Positions 19,730 to 30,562 of a stretch of DNA of 64,000 bases are shown here, one piece after another. Position 1 is the first letter of the stretch; every line of letters starts with the position of its first letter. The position numbers and the translations under genes are program-made. The notes beneath the pieces are model-generated. The model was given only the letters and a program-made list of their open reading frames with translations. It ran no database searches and was not told the DNA's origin. The DNA is from Vulcanisaeta distributa JCM 11217 (GTDB taxonomy: Archaea; Thermoproteota; Thermoprotei; Thermoproteales; Thermocladiaceae), in contig NZ_BBBJ01000002.1 of the NCBI RefSeq assembly GCF_001316005.1, forward strand, positions 1 to 64,000. The letters run 5' to 3'.

Positions 19730-21215
19730 TCCCTAGGTTAACGAGACTTGAAAGCTCATCAATCGCACTCACTAGCTTCGTTATCGCCTCACTATGTGAT
19801 TGAGTGCCTGCCACGTACCTACTAATAATGCCATATACGTGGGTGGCGGCTTTACCGCAACTTCCACATGCATTATTAGCGCTAGCCACCACGTAGGCAT
19901 CGTAGGCGAGTATAGCTATTAACTGCGCAATTAATGAGTTCACCTCGTGAAGCTTTATCGCGGAGTTCGCACTCATTGAGTTAACATCCTCCTGAAAACC
20001 ACTGGTTGGTATGTTCTGTACGGTGGACGGCATCGATAACTCCCTAAGCCTTGCCGATAATGCAGCCGCCGTATATTGGGTTAGCATTAAACCGACACGC
20101 AAGGACCACTGGCTAAGTAATTACCGACGTTGTTAATTTCCTTCCTAAGTAATTGAGCGATCTGTCTCTCGATTAAATTGCCGAGAACAGCAAGGGACAT
20201 ATTAAGCGAATCCGTTGATAAGGCTATGTATTGACCGTGGAAGTGACAGGTTGAGTAAACATTATTATTAATTATTATTGGATTATCACTTACAGAATTG
20301 GCCTCGTTCAATACGTTACGTAATGCCCAACTAAGCGTGTCAAATATCGAGCCCAATACCTGGGGTATACACCTAATCGAGTATGGTCCTGGGTCCTACC
20401 GCTGGTATTCACGTTCTTACTATCGATTACTAACTCACTAATGGCTCTTGCAACCTCAAGTTCACCCCCCCTATGTAACTTAGTGGAGTTTGCCTCAGTG
20501 CTTAATGGCGCTGTGCTTGCCCGCGATGCCTCTATCATCAATGCCATGACCGCCACAGCAGCTCGTAATAATCGGTAGGAATCCCAAATACCTAATGAGG
20601 CTACGGCAGTGCTATAACTTGTCCCATTAATTAGTGATAGCGCCTCTTTATAACTGAGCTTTAACTCATCAAGCCCAGCCAGTTTAAGGGCTTCAGTGCT
20701 CGGCAACACCCTGCCTGGTACTTGACAAATCCCTTACCTAATAGGGTCAATGCCATGTGAGCCAGTGGTGCTAGGTCTCCTGAAGCACCGACTGAGCCGT
20801 ACTTCGGGATTAATGGTGTTATCCTCATGTTCAGAAAATCCACCAGTCTCTCAACCACAATACTCCTAATGCCACTATACCCCCCCAGTGATAGTTGATG
20901 TGCTCTAATGAGCATCGTCGCCCGAACCCAATCATCCGGTGCGTAATCACCAACACCCGTTGAGTGATCAATGAGCATCTCCAGCGAGTACTTCGCAACA
21001 TCCTCGGGATTTACAGTCACACTGTATAGGTCACCAAGCCCCGTGTTAACGCCATATATCCTCACATTACCATGAATGAGCTCCTCAAGGACTTTACGGG
21101 ACCGCTCCATCGCGTTTAAAGCATCATTACTCAACTTAACCTCCTCATAATTCCTAGAAACTCTAATAACATCCTCCAGGGTTAAATACGTGCCCACGCC
21201 AATCCTCGTAACCAT
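19716..21215 (-). CDS. hutH: Histidine ammonia-lyase (three frameshifts)
   Basis: First step of histidine degradation: histidine to urocanate plus ammonia. The Ala-Ser-Gly triplet that cyclises into the MIO prosthetic group is in YGSVGASGDLAPLAHMAL (about residue 140). Also VNTGLGDLYS, TQDPYSIRC-type motif (restored), NSVSDNPIII and HFHGQYIALSTD. Four frame pieces are joined by restoring one G near 20715, one C near 20387 and one G near 20108. All three are losses in runs of three. About 500 residues, as expected. Tail overlaps rpiA. Confidence 0.95.
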
Positions 21216-21263
21216 ACGATCCTAGGCATGTAATGGATCTATTAATTATTTTCCTCAATATAG

Positions 21264-22470
21264 TCATTTAGACTTCCCTAAAACCCTCAATATGTAATCG
21301 GCCATTACCTTAATTCCCGCCTCAATATCTCGTTCATTCTCTCTGGCAAATGTCATCCTAACGTGCAACTTACCTGCCTCACCAAAGGCTGATCCAGGTA
21401 CCACAGCAACATGAGCCTCCTTAACCAATTTCATTGCGAACTCATAATCATCAAGCCGAGCCTCTCAAGATATGGCCTTAAGTTTGGGAACATGAATAGT
21501 CCGGCCTTTGGTTTTACGACTGTGGCCTCGGGTAGGTACTCCCTGATGGCTTTGTACATGGCCTCCATCCTCGACTTATAGATTGGCAGGGTCTCGCTTA
21601 TGTACTTCTCCTTATACTTCCTGAGATATAGAAGTCCAGCATACTGGGCTGGTGTTGGTGGATTTAGATTCGTGTACTGCTTAACCCTATTGAACACCTT
21701 CATGAACTCTTCATGAGCAACCACATAGCCAAGTCTCCATCCAGGCATTGCTGGGTCCTTCGAAAACGTGTTCAGGGCAATGACATTCTCAAGACCATAC
21801 CTAACGGCGTATGTGTGAGAGCCTCGTAATAAAGGTGCCTATACGCCTCATCGTATATAAGGAACGCATCATAGTCACGGGCTAAGTCAACCAATAACTT
21901 AATCATTGATTCACTCAAGACCCTGCCCGTTGGATTATCTGGATTAACAACTATTATTGCCTTAACCCTCCTACTCATTACGGCCTTAACATCCTCCTCA
22001 CCCGGCTCCCAGCCAAGCTCCTCCCTAGCCCTAACCCTAACAACCCTACCACCCAGGTAATTAATGACAGGCTCATACATTAAGTATGTTGGGTCGAAGA
22101 GTACGACCTCATCACCTTCATCAATAATAGCCATAAAGGCAGCCAAAATAGCCTCCGCGGAACCCGCAGTGACCGAGACATTGGCACTGCTTACCTTAAC
22201 CCCCCCTGAATATTTTGTGTAGTCTTCGGCTATTGCCTCCCTAAGTTCCTCAATACCGCTACTCGGCGTGTACATGCTGTACTCGAAGGGCTTCTCGAGA
22301 AGCCCCCCCTTCGTAAACTCAAGGAGCAACTCCCTACTAGGCGGAAGACCAGGCTGACCAATATGAAAACCAAAAACCCTAACACCAGAACCCTCAAGCC
22401 CAACAACCTCCTCATTAACACCCCTAATCGCGGATCCAGGGAATGCGTTACTCCTTGCTGAGATCCTCAC
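21264..22470 (-). CDS. Class I/II PLP aminotransferase (frameshifts)
   Basis: Aspartate/aromatic aminotransferase family, fold type I. N-terminal part: HIGQPGLPPSRELL, EYSMYTPSSGIEELREAIAE, TAGSAEAILAAFMA, VVNPDNPTGRVL and FLIYDEAYRHLYY. The PLP lysine is in the region between the pieces (NTFSKDPAMPGWRLGYV, near 21765). The C-terminal Arg lies in HVRMTFAREN near 21360. Breaks are near 21810 and 21462, both resolvable by one base. Total about 400 residues ending at TGA 21264-21266. Amino donor and acceptor are not predictable. It shares strand with threonine synthase upstream. Confidence 0.92.
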
Positions 22471-22525
22471 GGTGCGTAGGGAATTGTACGTGTTTATAAA
22501 GGTTACTCCTGTTAAATATATTTCA

Positions 22526-23616
22526 TTATATTTTACTCATTATATCTATATACTTTAAGCCACTACCCGTTAGTACTATCACAGTCTCATCATCCTTACT
22601 CAAATAGTTATTGTTTAACAGCTTTATGTAACCTGAAAGAGCTATCGCACTACTCGGCTCAATAATGAACCCCCTCCTTAGTAATGATTTCCATGATTGT
22701 AGAAGCTCATCATCGGTAACTACCAAGACATCACCATTACTTCCTCTAATAGCGTTAACTAACTGCTCAATCCTAGGTGGATTAAGCACCCTAAGCGCAT
22801 CTGCGAACTTCGTAGGCTCTCTAACGTAGTCACCATGCACTCTCTCATAGAGGGTTGCAAAACCCTGCGCCTGCACCGCGTAGAGTCGTGGTATCCCACT
22901 GATAAGGCCTAGATTCAATAACTCATTGAAACCAATCCATAGGCCAAGTAATAATGTGCCAGCTGACACGGGGGGGAGAATCACGGCATTAGGAACATGC
23001 CCCAGCTGATCAATTAATTCATAGGCTAGGGTTTTCGTGCCCTGTAGAAACCAGGGATTCCATGCATGGCCGATGTAGCCTCGCCAGGTTTTACGGATTC
23101 AACGGCTAACTTTCCCGCCTCATCTCTGGATTGAGCCTCGATTAACTCAGCCCCCAACGACCTTATGAGACTCTTCTTACCCTCAGGCGCATCCCCGGGT
23201 ACGTAGATCCTAGCCTTAATCCCAGCCGCAGCAGCGTAGGCTGCTATGGATATTCCTGCATTACCACTTGAATCCTCAACAACGGTCTTAACGCCGAACT
23301 CGAGCGCCTTCGATATTGCGACGGCAGAGCCCTATCCTTAAACGAGCCTGTTGGGTTTAGGTACTCAAGCTTAAGGTAAACATTATTGCCAAGGAAGTCG
23401 GCATTAATTAACGGCGTAAAGCCCTCACCTAAACTAACCAGTGGCTTGGCAGGTATTACGCTGGTAAACCTCCATAAACCCCCTACGTTCACTAAGCGTA
23501 AGTTTCAAACCATCAATAACTATGTCAAGCGGATTACCGCACCTTGGGCATCGCCAAAGCCATGAAGACGCCTCAGCGGTGTAACCGCACCTTGAACACT
23601 TGTACCATACCCTCAT
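22526..23616 (-). CDS. thrC: Threonine synthase (frameshifts)
   Basis: PLP enzyme converting O-phosphohomoserine to threonine. The N-terminus has a zinc-ribbon-like pair [21 protein letters not shown] (in parts), common in archaeal ThrC. PLP lysine: [10 protein letters not shown]. Later motifs: [19 protein letters not shown] (between 23200 and 23290), [17 protein letters not shown] (near 23060) and [24 protein letters not shown]. It is split into at least four pieces near 23445, 23325 and 23040 by one-base changes. Restored length is about 360. A C7/G7 near 22972 gives ILPPVSAG. Confidence 0.92.
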
Positions 23617-23680
23617 ACACTGGCTTACTGAATTTATGGATTAAATTATTTTTCGTAGATCGTAGACGCGATGTATAATC

Positions 23681-25462
23681 TCAATCATGAACGTAAATAA
23701 ACCTATCATGCCCAACCTTCTTAACAAAGCCATATCTCATGAACTGTATTATCTCATCATTAGCCACCTGACCCACGGCTGGCTCAGCAAGCCCCCCCAC
23801 ATCTTCAATAAGCTTTAAGTCCTCAGGCCTTACAACCCTTATCGGCAATCCATCGGGTGGTACCCACTGAATAATTGGAGCATTAACCTTCCTGGCGCTC
23901 TCGAGATCCTTACTATGCATCCTCACGGTCAAGGTATCCTCACCTTTACTCATAACCTCTATGTTAACGAGCTCCATAAGTCGAATTACGGAGCCCGGAC
24001 CTACCTTATCATAGTCGGCTCTGCTTATGAAAATCGTCACCTTATTATCGACTGGCTTTAGAGTTATTACCCTAAATCCGCGTTCAGGAAATGATGGGTG
24101 CATTGGTAGCTTAGCGGTTAATTCCTCCGTAATCCCCCCCTCAATCACTACCTTAACGGGATCTATCACGGCCATGTACCTATTAGCCCTTGGCTCTATT
24201 ATCTTCCTATTCTCAGCAAATAGGTTGGCTGAGGATATCGTGGCATCCGTGGGTTTAACACCAACTTGAAGCATTATATTCCAAATGGCCTCTGGTTGAA
24301 TACCCCCCCTATTCCGAAGGCCCGCGAGTGTCGGTAATCTAATGTCATCCCACTTAATACCGAGCGCCTTCAGCTTCGTCTTACTCAGTGTCATACCAAC
24401 AATCTTAAGCCTGCCAAAGTGTATTGCCTCCGGTTGTTCCCAGCCCATGTGAGCATAAATAAAGGATTGCTTGACGGTGTTCACTGAGTGTTCCTGCGCC
24501 CTTAGTATATGCGTTATACCCATTAGGTGGTCATCAATGGACACGGAGAAGTTATACGTAGGCCAAACAATGTACTTAGAACCAACCCTTGGGTGTGGGT
24601 ACTTATTCGTGTCTATGATTCTCATGGCAACCCAATCCCTAACGCTTGGGTCTGGGTGTTGTAGGTCGGTTTTTATTACCATGACAGCCTCACCCTCCTT
24701 ATAATAACCCTCAAGCATCTTATCAAAGAGCTCAAGGTTGACGCTTGGGTCAGCATCCCTATTTCTACATGGCTTACCTGTTACCTTAGACCTCTTCCAA
24801 TCATCGGGTGTGCACTCGGTATTCTCCGCAGCAACGTAGGCGCCTCCCTTCCCAATAATTTTCTTAGCAATGTCGTAATAGATCTCCATCCTATCCGACT
24901 GTACGTACTCCTCATCCCACTTAATTCCAAGCCACCTTAAGTCCTCCTTAATCGCATCATAAGCCTCAGGAAGTGGTCTCTTCGTCCTTGGGTCGGTATC
25001 CTCAAACCTAAGTATGAACTTCGCCCTCTTACCCAGGCCCTCGTACTTCAATTTATATGCGTAATTGATAATGGCTGGCCTGGCGCTACCTAGGTGAAGC
25101 ACGAAGTCTGGGTTTGGCGCGAATCTGAGTGTTATTACCTCGTACTTACTATCGTTGGGTAGTGGCGGTAGGTCCTCAATCCCCCCCTTTCTATATGACT
25201 CAACCTTCCTCTCCCCCCCAAGGGCTTCAGGCCACCTACTCATTAGTAGGTTTCTTTGTTCGTCAATGCTTAGGGAGTTCACGTAATCAATGACCTCCTT
25301 AACTATTTGTGCGACTTCCCTGGCCATGGACCTAAGTGAGGGGTCTTCAGCAAATACCTTGGAAATTACTGCGTTCATACTCGCCCTTCCATCGAACTTT
25401 ACGGCGTTAATCAATGCATGCTTTAGGGCAATATCCCTAATCCTATCCCTATTCACGGACAC
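23681..25462 (-). CDS. gltX: Glutamyl-tRNA synthetase, archaeal type
   Basis: 593 residues, intact. Charges tRNA-Glu (and in archaea often tRNA-Gln for later amidation). Class I signature [20 protein letters not shown] (a HIGH variant, HLGS), [19 protein letters not shown], the KMSKS-type loop TLSKTKLK and a C-terminal beta-barrel region typical of GlnRS-like archaeal GluRS. Five C7 runs (near 23793, 24136, 24303, 25181, 25212) each add a residue, for example [12 protein letters not shown] where the family has RRRGIxPEAI. No frameshift despite its length. It is divergent from hutI with a 50-base spacer. Confidence 0.97.
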   Translation of the reverse strand: MSVNRDRIRDIALKHALINAVKFDGRASMNAVISKVFAEDPSLRSMAREVAQIVKEVIDYVNSLSIDEQRNLLMSRWPEALGGERKVESYRKGGIEDLPPLPNDSKYEVITLRFAPNPDFVLHLGSARPAIINYAYKLKYEGLGKRAKFILRFEDTDPRTKRPLPEAYDAIKEDLRWLGIKWDEEYVQSDRMEIYYDIAKKIIGKGGAYVAAENTECTPDDWKRSKVTGKPCRNRDADPSVNLELFDKMLEGYYKEGEAVMVIKTDLQHPDPSVRDWVAMRIIDTNKYPHPRVGSKYIVWPTYNFSVSIDDHLMGITHILRAQEHSVNTVKQSFIYAHMGWEQPEAIHFGRLKIVGMTLSKTKLKALGIKWDDIRLPTLAGLRNRGGIQPEAIWNIMLQVGVKPTDATISSANLFAENRKIIEPRANRYMAVIDPVKVVIEGGITEELTAKLPMHPSFPERGFRVITLKPVDNKVTIFISRADYDKVGPGSVIRLMELVNIEVMSKGEDTLTVRMHSKDLESARKVNAPIIQWVPPDGLPIRVVRPEDLKLIEDVGGLAEPAVGQVANDEIIQFMRYGFVKKVGHDRFIYVHD

Positions 25463-25513
25463 GCCAGTTAGTTAAAATGGAATCTTTTTAAACATACGCT
25501 AAACAACCACATT

Positions 25514-26770
25514 ATGAATAAGGTATCCCTACTCATTGGCCCGATTAAGCAGTTAGTTACTGCAAAATCAATGCCCTGGAGGTATGGAGACCCCGTGCTG
25601 GTTATTGAAGATGCAGGCATAGCCGTTGACGGCGATAAAATAGTGGATGTTGGCTCGTGGAACTCAATAAGCAGGAAATACGAAGGTAAGTGCAGAATAC
25701 CTGCCGAGGAATCCCTAGTAACGGCCGGACTCGTGGATCCACACACGCACCTCCTCTTTGCTGGTTCTAGGGAGGATGAGCTTGAGCTTAAGCTTGAGGG
25801 TGTTCCATACGAGGAAATACTCAGGAAGGGTGGCGGTATTTACAGGACTGTTAACGCCACTGTTGGCGCAACGGATGAAGAGCTTAGGAAGATACTCCTT
25901 AACAGGTTGTTTGAGGTTGCGAAGTACGGCACGACCACGATAGAGGTTAAGAGTGGTTATGGGATTGATCCAAACCAGGAAATGAGACTTCTTAAGATAA
26001 TTAATGAATCATTGGTGAAATCACCCATTGATGTTGTACCGACGTACTTAATTCACGTGCCACCGAGGGACATGGATAGGAGGGTTTACGTTAATGCCGT
26101 GATAAACTCTCTCGATAAGGCGAGGGACCTGGCGAGGTTTGTTGATGTATTTTGCGATGAGGGCGCATTCACGGTGGAGGAGACCAGGGAAATACTTAGG
26201 GAGGCGTCAAGAAGGGGGGGTTTTGGACTTAGGCTTCATGCCGATGAAATAGCGTATATCGGATGTAGTGACTTGGTCAGGGAGTTTAGTATTGCATCTC
26301 TTGATCACTTATTGAATTTACCTGAACAAAATGCAAGATTGATTGCGGAGAGGGGTTCCGTAGCGACCCTATTGCCCGTGACCATACTCTCGTTAATGAG
26401 TAGTAAGAGACCGCCGATTAAGGCATTGAGGAGTGCAAGCGTCCCCCCCATCGCGCTTGGTACGGACTTCAGCCCAAATTCCTGGTCCTTAAGTATGCAA
26501 TATGTAATGGAATTAGCCACATACCTACTCGGCATGACGCCCATGGAGGTCATAATGGCCTCTACGACTAACGCGGCATACAGCCTCGGCCTCAGAGACA
26601 GAGGTATCTTACAGCCTGGTTACTTGGCGGATATCGTTATTTGGGATGTACCTAACTATAGGTGGTTAAGCTATGAGTTGGGTAGGAATAAGGTCCTAGT
26701 CGTAATAAAGAGGGGCGCGGTGCTTGAATCAACGCCGATGGGCACCATGATTAGTAAGGAATGTGCTTGA
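25514..26770 (+). CDS. hutI: Imidazolonepropionase
   Basis: Third step of histidine degradation: hydrolysis of 4-imidazolone-5-propionate to N-formimino-glutamate. Amidohydrolase-superfamily metal enzyme, 418 residues, intact. DPHTHLLFAGSREDE (HxH metal ligands), IEVKSGYGIDPNQE, LRLHADEI (metal His), SLDHL and the metal Asp in ALGTDFSPNSWSLSMQYVM. G7 near 26214 and C7 near 26443 insert Gly (SRRGGFG) and Pro (SVPPIAL, family VPxAL). Start ATG 25514 is preceded by AT-rich promoter sequence. Two small genes follow on the same strand. Confidence 0.97.
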   Translation: MNKVSLLIGPIKQLVTAKSMPWRYGDPVLVIEDAGIAVDGDKIVDVGSWNSISRKYEGKCRIPAEESLVTAGLVDPHTHLLFAGSREDELELKLEGVPYEEILRKGGGIYRTVNATVGATDEELRKILLNRLFEVAKYGTTTIEVKSGYGIDPNQEMRLLKIINESLVKSPIDVVPTYLIHVPPRDMDRRVYVNAVINSLDKARDLARFVDVFCDEGAFTVEETREILREASRRGGFGLRLHADEIAYIGCSDLVREFSIASLDHLLNLPEQNARLIAERGSVATLLPVTILSLMSSKRPPIKALRSASVPPIALGTDFSPNSWSLSMQYVMELATYLLGMTPMEVIMASTTNAAYSLGLRDRGILQPGYLADIVIWDVPNYRWLSYELGRNKVLVVIKRGAVLESTPMGTMISKECA

Positions 26771-26812
26771 AAACTTTATTTATTAACTCCACAGGGCTTT
26801 TAATGACCATTG

Positions 26813-27037
26813 ATGGAGATTAGGCTTGACCCTGAGGAGGAGTACGTAGTGATGCCGTTAAGTATCCTGGAGAGGATTTTGAGATATGCAATGGTCGTTT
26901 GCCAGGAGCATTGTCCAGCCGGTAGGGACCCGGCAACGTGCCCGTACATAGTTAACCTAACGAGGCAGGTTGGCCTGAGCCCACCACCATGTATTAATGA
27001 TTATGGCGAGTATAAGCCGAGACATTTAGGGTTATGA
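26813..27037 (+). CDS. Small Cys-rich hypothetical protein
   Basis: About 74 residues from ATG 26813. Five Cys, four of them in CQEHCPAGRDPATCPYI plus one in PPPCINDYG, suggest metal binding. No family recognised. Its stop overlaps the ATG of the next small gene (ATGA), so the two are very probably co-translated. It begins 43 bases after hutI, with an AT-rich stretch between that contains TTTATTTATTAAC and could be a promoter. Confidence 0.6.
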   Translation: MEIRLDPEEEYVVMPLSILERILRYAMVVCQEHCPAGRDPATCPYIVNLTRQVGLSPPPCINDYGEYKPRHLGL

Positions 27038-27246
27038 TTAAGGACTTGGAGCGTAAGTATAGTATGAGCATTGAGGATTTCGTGAATATGATTAGAAAGA
27101 GGAAGCCGAGAAGCCTTGAGGAACAAACGGATTTCATGGAGGCCACGTTCTATCTTGGCGTACTCAGGGAGTTGAGTAATATGAGGAGTATCTACATTAC
27201 GAGAGGTTCGAACATAAGCATAAAGGAGGCTGTTGTGGTTAAATAA
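27034..27246 (+). CDS. Small helical hypothetical protein
   Basis: 70 residues, start overlapping the preceding stop by 4 bases. Composition is helical and charged (MSIEDFVNMIRKRKPRSLEE, FLGVL-like YLGVLRELSNM). No motif recognised. Pairing with the Cys-rich gene suggests a shared function. The end overlaps by 8 bases the convergent glycosyltransferase gene. Confidence 0.58.
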   Translation: MIKDLERKYSMSIEDFVNMIRKRKPRSLEEQTDFMEATFYLGVLRELSNMRSIYITRGSNISIKEAVVVK

Positions 27247-28205
27247 TAAATGCCAAGAGCGAGAGTGATGCGAGACTCGTTATTAGGAATAATAGTAATA
27301 CATCACGAACAACCTCCTTCTCAGTCTTTGGTCTCCTCATTACCATCAACTTAACCAGGGTAGTTGGCGATCCAGGGGGTCTTATTTGCGTGGATTATGC
27401 CATCATTCACAATTACGGGCCTCTTCAAGGTCTCCCTAGGCTTAAAGCCCCCCCTTGCTGTTATGACTATTAGGAAGCCATTTATTATGTATGGTAGTGC
27501 CGATATCACGCCCTGGGTTCCAGCATTGTATAAAACCATGAATGCGCCCATCATTGCCCCCCCAAGCGCGTAGCTGCCAACGTTGCCATTGAATACCCTG
27601 GCAGGGTACCAATTAAATACGGCCAGCGGCAACACCGTGAGCACGAGTATTAATGTTGCCGGTAAGGCATAGCTAAAACCAGCCATGTATGAAATAAACC
27701 CACTAACGGTCAATATCATTAATGTTGAGACGGGGACTATCCCATTCATCACATCGAGCATGTTGACGGCATTAGCCATAACAGTCACAGCAAGCATTGA
27801 GAGAAAGGCTACTACGAAGAAGTTATGTACGTGACCAATCAAGAGTATGTATATATAGCCATGAACAACCACGGGAATGATCAATGACGGCACCAACGGT
27901 AAGAAAACCCTGACACTGACGGGCAATCCCCCCCTGAGATCATCAGCAAGCCCTATCAAACCCACAGTCAAGGTCACAAGACCCAGCGCGAGTAACCTTG
28001 CATCGTTAATCAAGTAGGCGATCAACGTGACAACGCCCATGGCGATCAGTACGGAAACACCGCCTATCTTAGGCACAAGAGCCCTGTATGGCTTATGGAC
28101 ATCCGGCGCCAATAATTTTGGATTTCTTAACCTGGATATTGCATATACCGTGATCAACGAGATTACGAAGGATACTACCGCAATTAATACGTAGTTAATG
28201 TTCAT
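27239..28205 (-). CDS. MraY/GPT-family phospho-sugar transferase (frameshifted)
   Basis: Polytopic membrane enzyme of the GlcNAc-1-P transferase family (WecA/AglH/GPT), which loads a sugar phosphate onto a polyprenyl or dolichyl phosphate to start glycan assembly. About ten hydrophobic segments. Signature elements: PHxPxK-like DVHKPYRALVPKIGG, GLADDLRG, NAVNMLDVMNG (Asp-rich catalytic loop) and GNVGSYALGG. As given it stops at 27351; one base less in a G5 run near 27377 continues a further 35 residues with a last helix to 27239. It overlaps the epimerase gene by 4 bases, so they form an operon with the genes to 30213. Confidence 0.88.
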
Positions 28206-29089
28206 AGATTTCGCCTAAACCAATCAATTGTAGCCCTCAAGCCGCTCACCAAGTCATATTTAGGCTTAAAGCCGAGGATCCTCATGGCCTTACTAATGTC
28301 TGGATAACTTCTAAATGGCTCGGATGTCTTCGGTTGAACATTAATTTTAGAATTTGAACCAACCAACTTAACCACCACCCTAGCTAAGTCGAGTATTGAG
28401 GTCTCAACACCAAGCCCAATATTGAAGGCTTGACCAACCGTCTCATCCTTCCTAAGCGCTAGTTCAGTGGCATCGCATAGATCCTCAACGTATAGGAAGT
28501 CCGTTGTGTCGACACCGCCATTATTAACCACGAGATCCTCATTCCTCAATGCCCTGGTTATAAATATACCAACGACACCATTGTCGTAGGGGCCATAGGG
28601 CTTCCACAACCTGAATATTGTTACTGGGACTCCATGAACGACGTGGTAAGACATGGATACGGCCTCTGCGGCCACCTTACTCCAGCCATAACCCTCAAAG
28701 GGCCTTAGTGGGTCATCCTCAGTAACGGGTAATTTAATGGGCTTACCATAGACATTCGATGTTGAGTAGAGTAGGAATTTAGCGTTCAAGATTCTCGCGA
28801 GTTCCAGCATATTTATTGTGCCGACGACATTAACATCAAGGCCCTTGAGAGCGCCTGCATTTGTGAATGACCTTGGGTTTGGGTACGCTGCCAGGTGTAT
28901 AATTGCGTCAAAGCCCTCCTTAGAAAGACCGGTGATCTCATCCCTCCTTGTTATATCGATTATGTAGTCCGTGGTCTCCGCCTTAACGATATCGAGGCCC
29001 CCCCTCGCATCATATCCTTTAGCTCTTAGGCAACTAACGATGTTCCTTCCTAGGAATCCTGAGGAACCGCTCACTAGTATTTTCATCAA
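28202..29089 (-). CDS. NAD-dependent nucleotide-sugar epimerase/dehydratase (extended SDR)
   Basis: About 294 residues. N-terminal NAD-binding GSSGFLGRNIV, then IHLAAYPNPRSF, STSNVYGKP and the catalytic YGWSKVAAE (YxxxK). Later FRLWKPYGPYDNGVV and a substrate domain with YVEDLCDAT. UDP-glucose/UDP-GlcNAc 4-epimerase-like, but the substrate is not certain. Two Met codons begin the frame (29089, 29086). It ends overlapping the GPT-family gene and follows the DUF354 gene by about 50 bases; the three likely work on one surface or lipid-linked glycan. Confidence 0.9.
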   Translation of the reverse strand: MMKILVSGSSGFLGRNIVSCLRAKGYDARGGLDIVKAETTDYIIDITRRDEITGLSKEGFDAIIHLAAYPNPRSFTNAGALKGLDVNVVGTINMLELARILNAKFLLYSTSNVYGKPIKLPVTEDDPLRPFEGYGWSKVAAEAVSMSYHVVHGVPVTIFRLWKPYGPYDNGVVGIFITRALRNEDLVVNNGGVDTTDFLYVEDLCDATELALRKDETVGQAFNIGLGVETSILDLARVVVKLVGSNSKINVQPKTSEPFRSYPDISKAMRILGFKPKYDLVSGLRATIDWFRRNL

Positions 29090-29137
29090 ATCATCGATTA
29101 TAGGCTACCTTAATAATAATTACCCACTAGGGGGGGC

Positions 29138-30213
29138 CTACTTACCCTCGTTCGCAAGTCTCCTTATTTCATTGATGATGAGCTCTGTCGGGTCCTCCAT
29201 TCTACTTAGTACTGAGCTCGTATCGACATGTGTGGTATCCGATTTAAGGATTGAATCAAGAACAACCAGGCAATCCTCATCAACGCACCTATATAGCGGT
29301 AATCCCTTACTCATTAAGTAATCATCTATGTAGTAATGCTGTGGGAAATAGCTAATGGCAGGCGTACCCAGTAGTGCTGACTCGTGGGCCATCGTCGAGC
29401 CACCTGTAATCACGAGCCTGGCATGCCACGATAGGTCAAGGCCATCTAACTTCATGTTCCTTGGTATCACTAATTTACCAAGCTTAAGGAAAAGACCAAG
29501 TTCAGACTTTATCAATTCCTCTTGATATGGATATCGCGGAAACATAACTACATAATAACCATTCTCAAGCACCTTCTTAGCCATTCTAATTAATAATCGT
29601 GATTTATCACCATAACCATAATACGAAGCCCTAGACTCCTCAAACCTAATTACAACGAACTCCTTACTCTTAAGCCCCCCCAGCCTATTAATAGAGTCGC
29701 CGGTCGGTTTAAACCTATTAATCCACATGAGCTCAAAAACCCCCCCATCAAATGCCCTAACCTTATCAATCTCGGCACTGGTATGTAACGAGCCCACTCA
29801 CTCATTGGTATTGCCAACGGCGCTATTACCGTATTCGCCAGCGGTAATGTTAGTTTATTAACGAAGTACGAATGAGCAGTATCCGTCAATGCTATTATCG
29901 GTTTACCAAGACCAAAGGCGACCCTAACCGCGTCCGGCGATGTTAATGATACGTGAACATCGAAGTCCCTAACCACATCAAGTAATGCGAGCTGCCTTTC
30001 AATACCCCTCAGCAACTTCTCCTTAGGGTCCTCACCATGGTAACCAACGCATTCATAGTGAAGATTGAACATATCCAGGACCTCCTCGACGTAATCATAC
30101 TTCCTACACGTTATTATGAAATCTATATTATTCCTCCTACCCTCCATACTTAATACTGCGGCGATCCTAGCCTGCTTAGCTGTTAATGCATCGAACCACG
30201 CCTTAACAACCAT
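29138..30213 (-). CDS. DUF354/COG1817 predicted glycosyltransferase-like protein (frameshifted)
   Basis: Resembles DUF354 proteins: N-terminal KAWFDALTAKQARIAAVLS, DVHVSLTSPDAVRVAFGLGKP and IALTDTAHSYFVNKLTLPL, then a C-terminal half with FEESRASYYG, VITGGSTMAHESALLGTPAIS and a tail. The halves are in different frames; one missing C near 29788 explains it. About 358 residues. Fold is GT-B-like by analogy with MurG/WecB-type proteins. Two C7 runs (29673, 29740) insert Gly. Its place ahead of an epimerase and a GPT-family enzyme supports a glycan role. Confidence 0.72.
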
Positions 30214-30271
30214 GGCCTAAAGACACAGTTAATAGGTTTATTTTAATTTTAATGCGAATTGCTTTGATAAC

Positions 30272-30436
30272 TTATCCTTTAACACGCATAGCAATTGGTG
30301 CCTTGCTCAATGGGCTTAAACAGACTGGGCATCTATAGCCCCCCCACTGCCTGAGCACCTCATCAACGCTCTTAAGCTGCTGGTCATTATAAAACACGAA
30401 GCCGCATGAATGGCACTTAATTATTATCGGCATCAT
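30272..30436 (-). CDS. 54-residue zinc-ribbon protein
   Basis: Reads IIIKCHSCGFVFYND near the start and YRCPVCLSPLSKAP near the end: two CxxC knuckles about 35 residues apart, a rubredoxin-like or zinc-ribbon fold. Start at the ATG ATG pair 30436-30431, with a purine-rich AUGGGGGGGAU stretch just upstream whose G7 probably stands for a G4 Shine-Dalgarno-like motif. Stop TAA 30274-30272. It lies between the DUF354 gene and a hypothetical gene, same strand. Function unknown. Confidence 0.65.
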   Translation of the reverse strand: MMPIIIKCHSCGFVFYNDQQLKSVDEVLRQWGGYRCPVCLSPLSKAPIAMRVKG

Positions 30437-30562
30437 AAATCCCCCCCATAGTGATTATTTTATAAGAATTACCATTATTATACGCATTATATTACAGATA
30501 TTCTACAGGTATTATATAAGTAATATGTATAGAATATCTCATCATTAAGTCTAATTAAGTAA

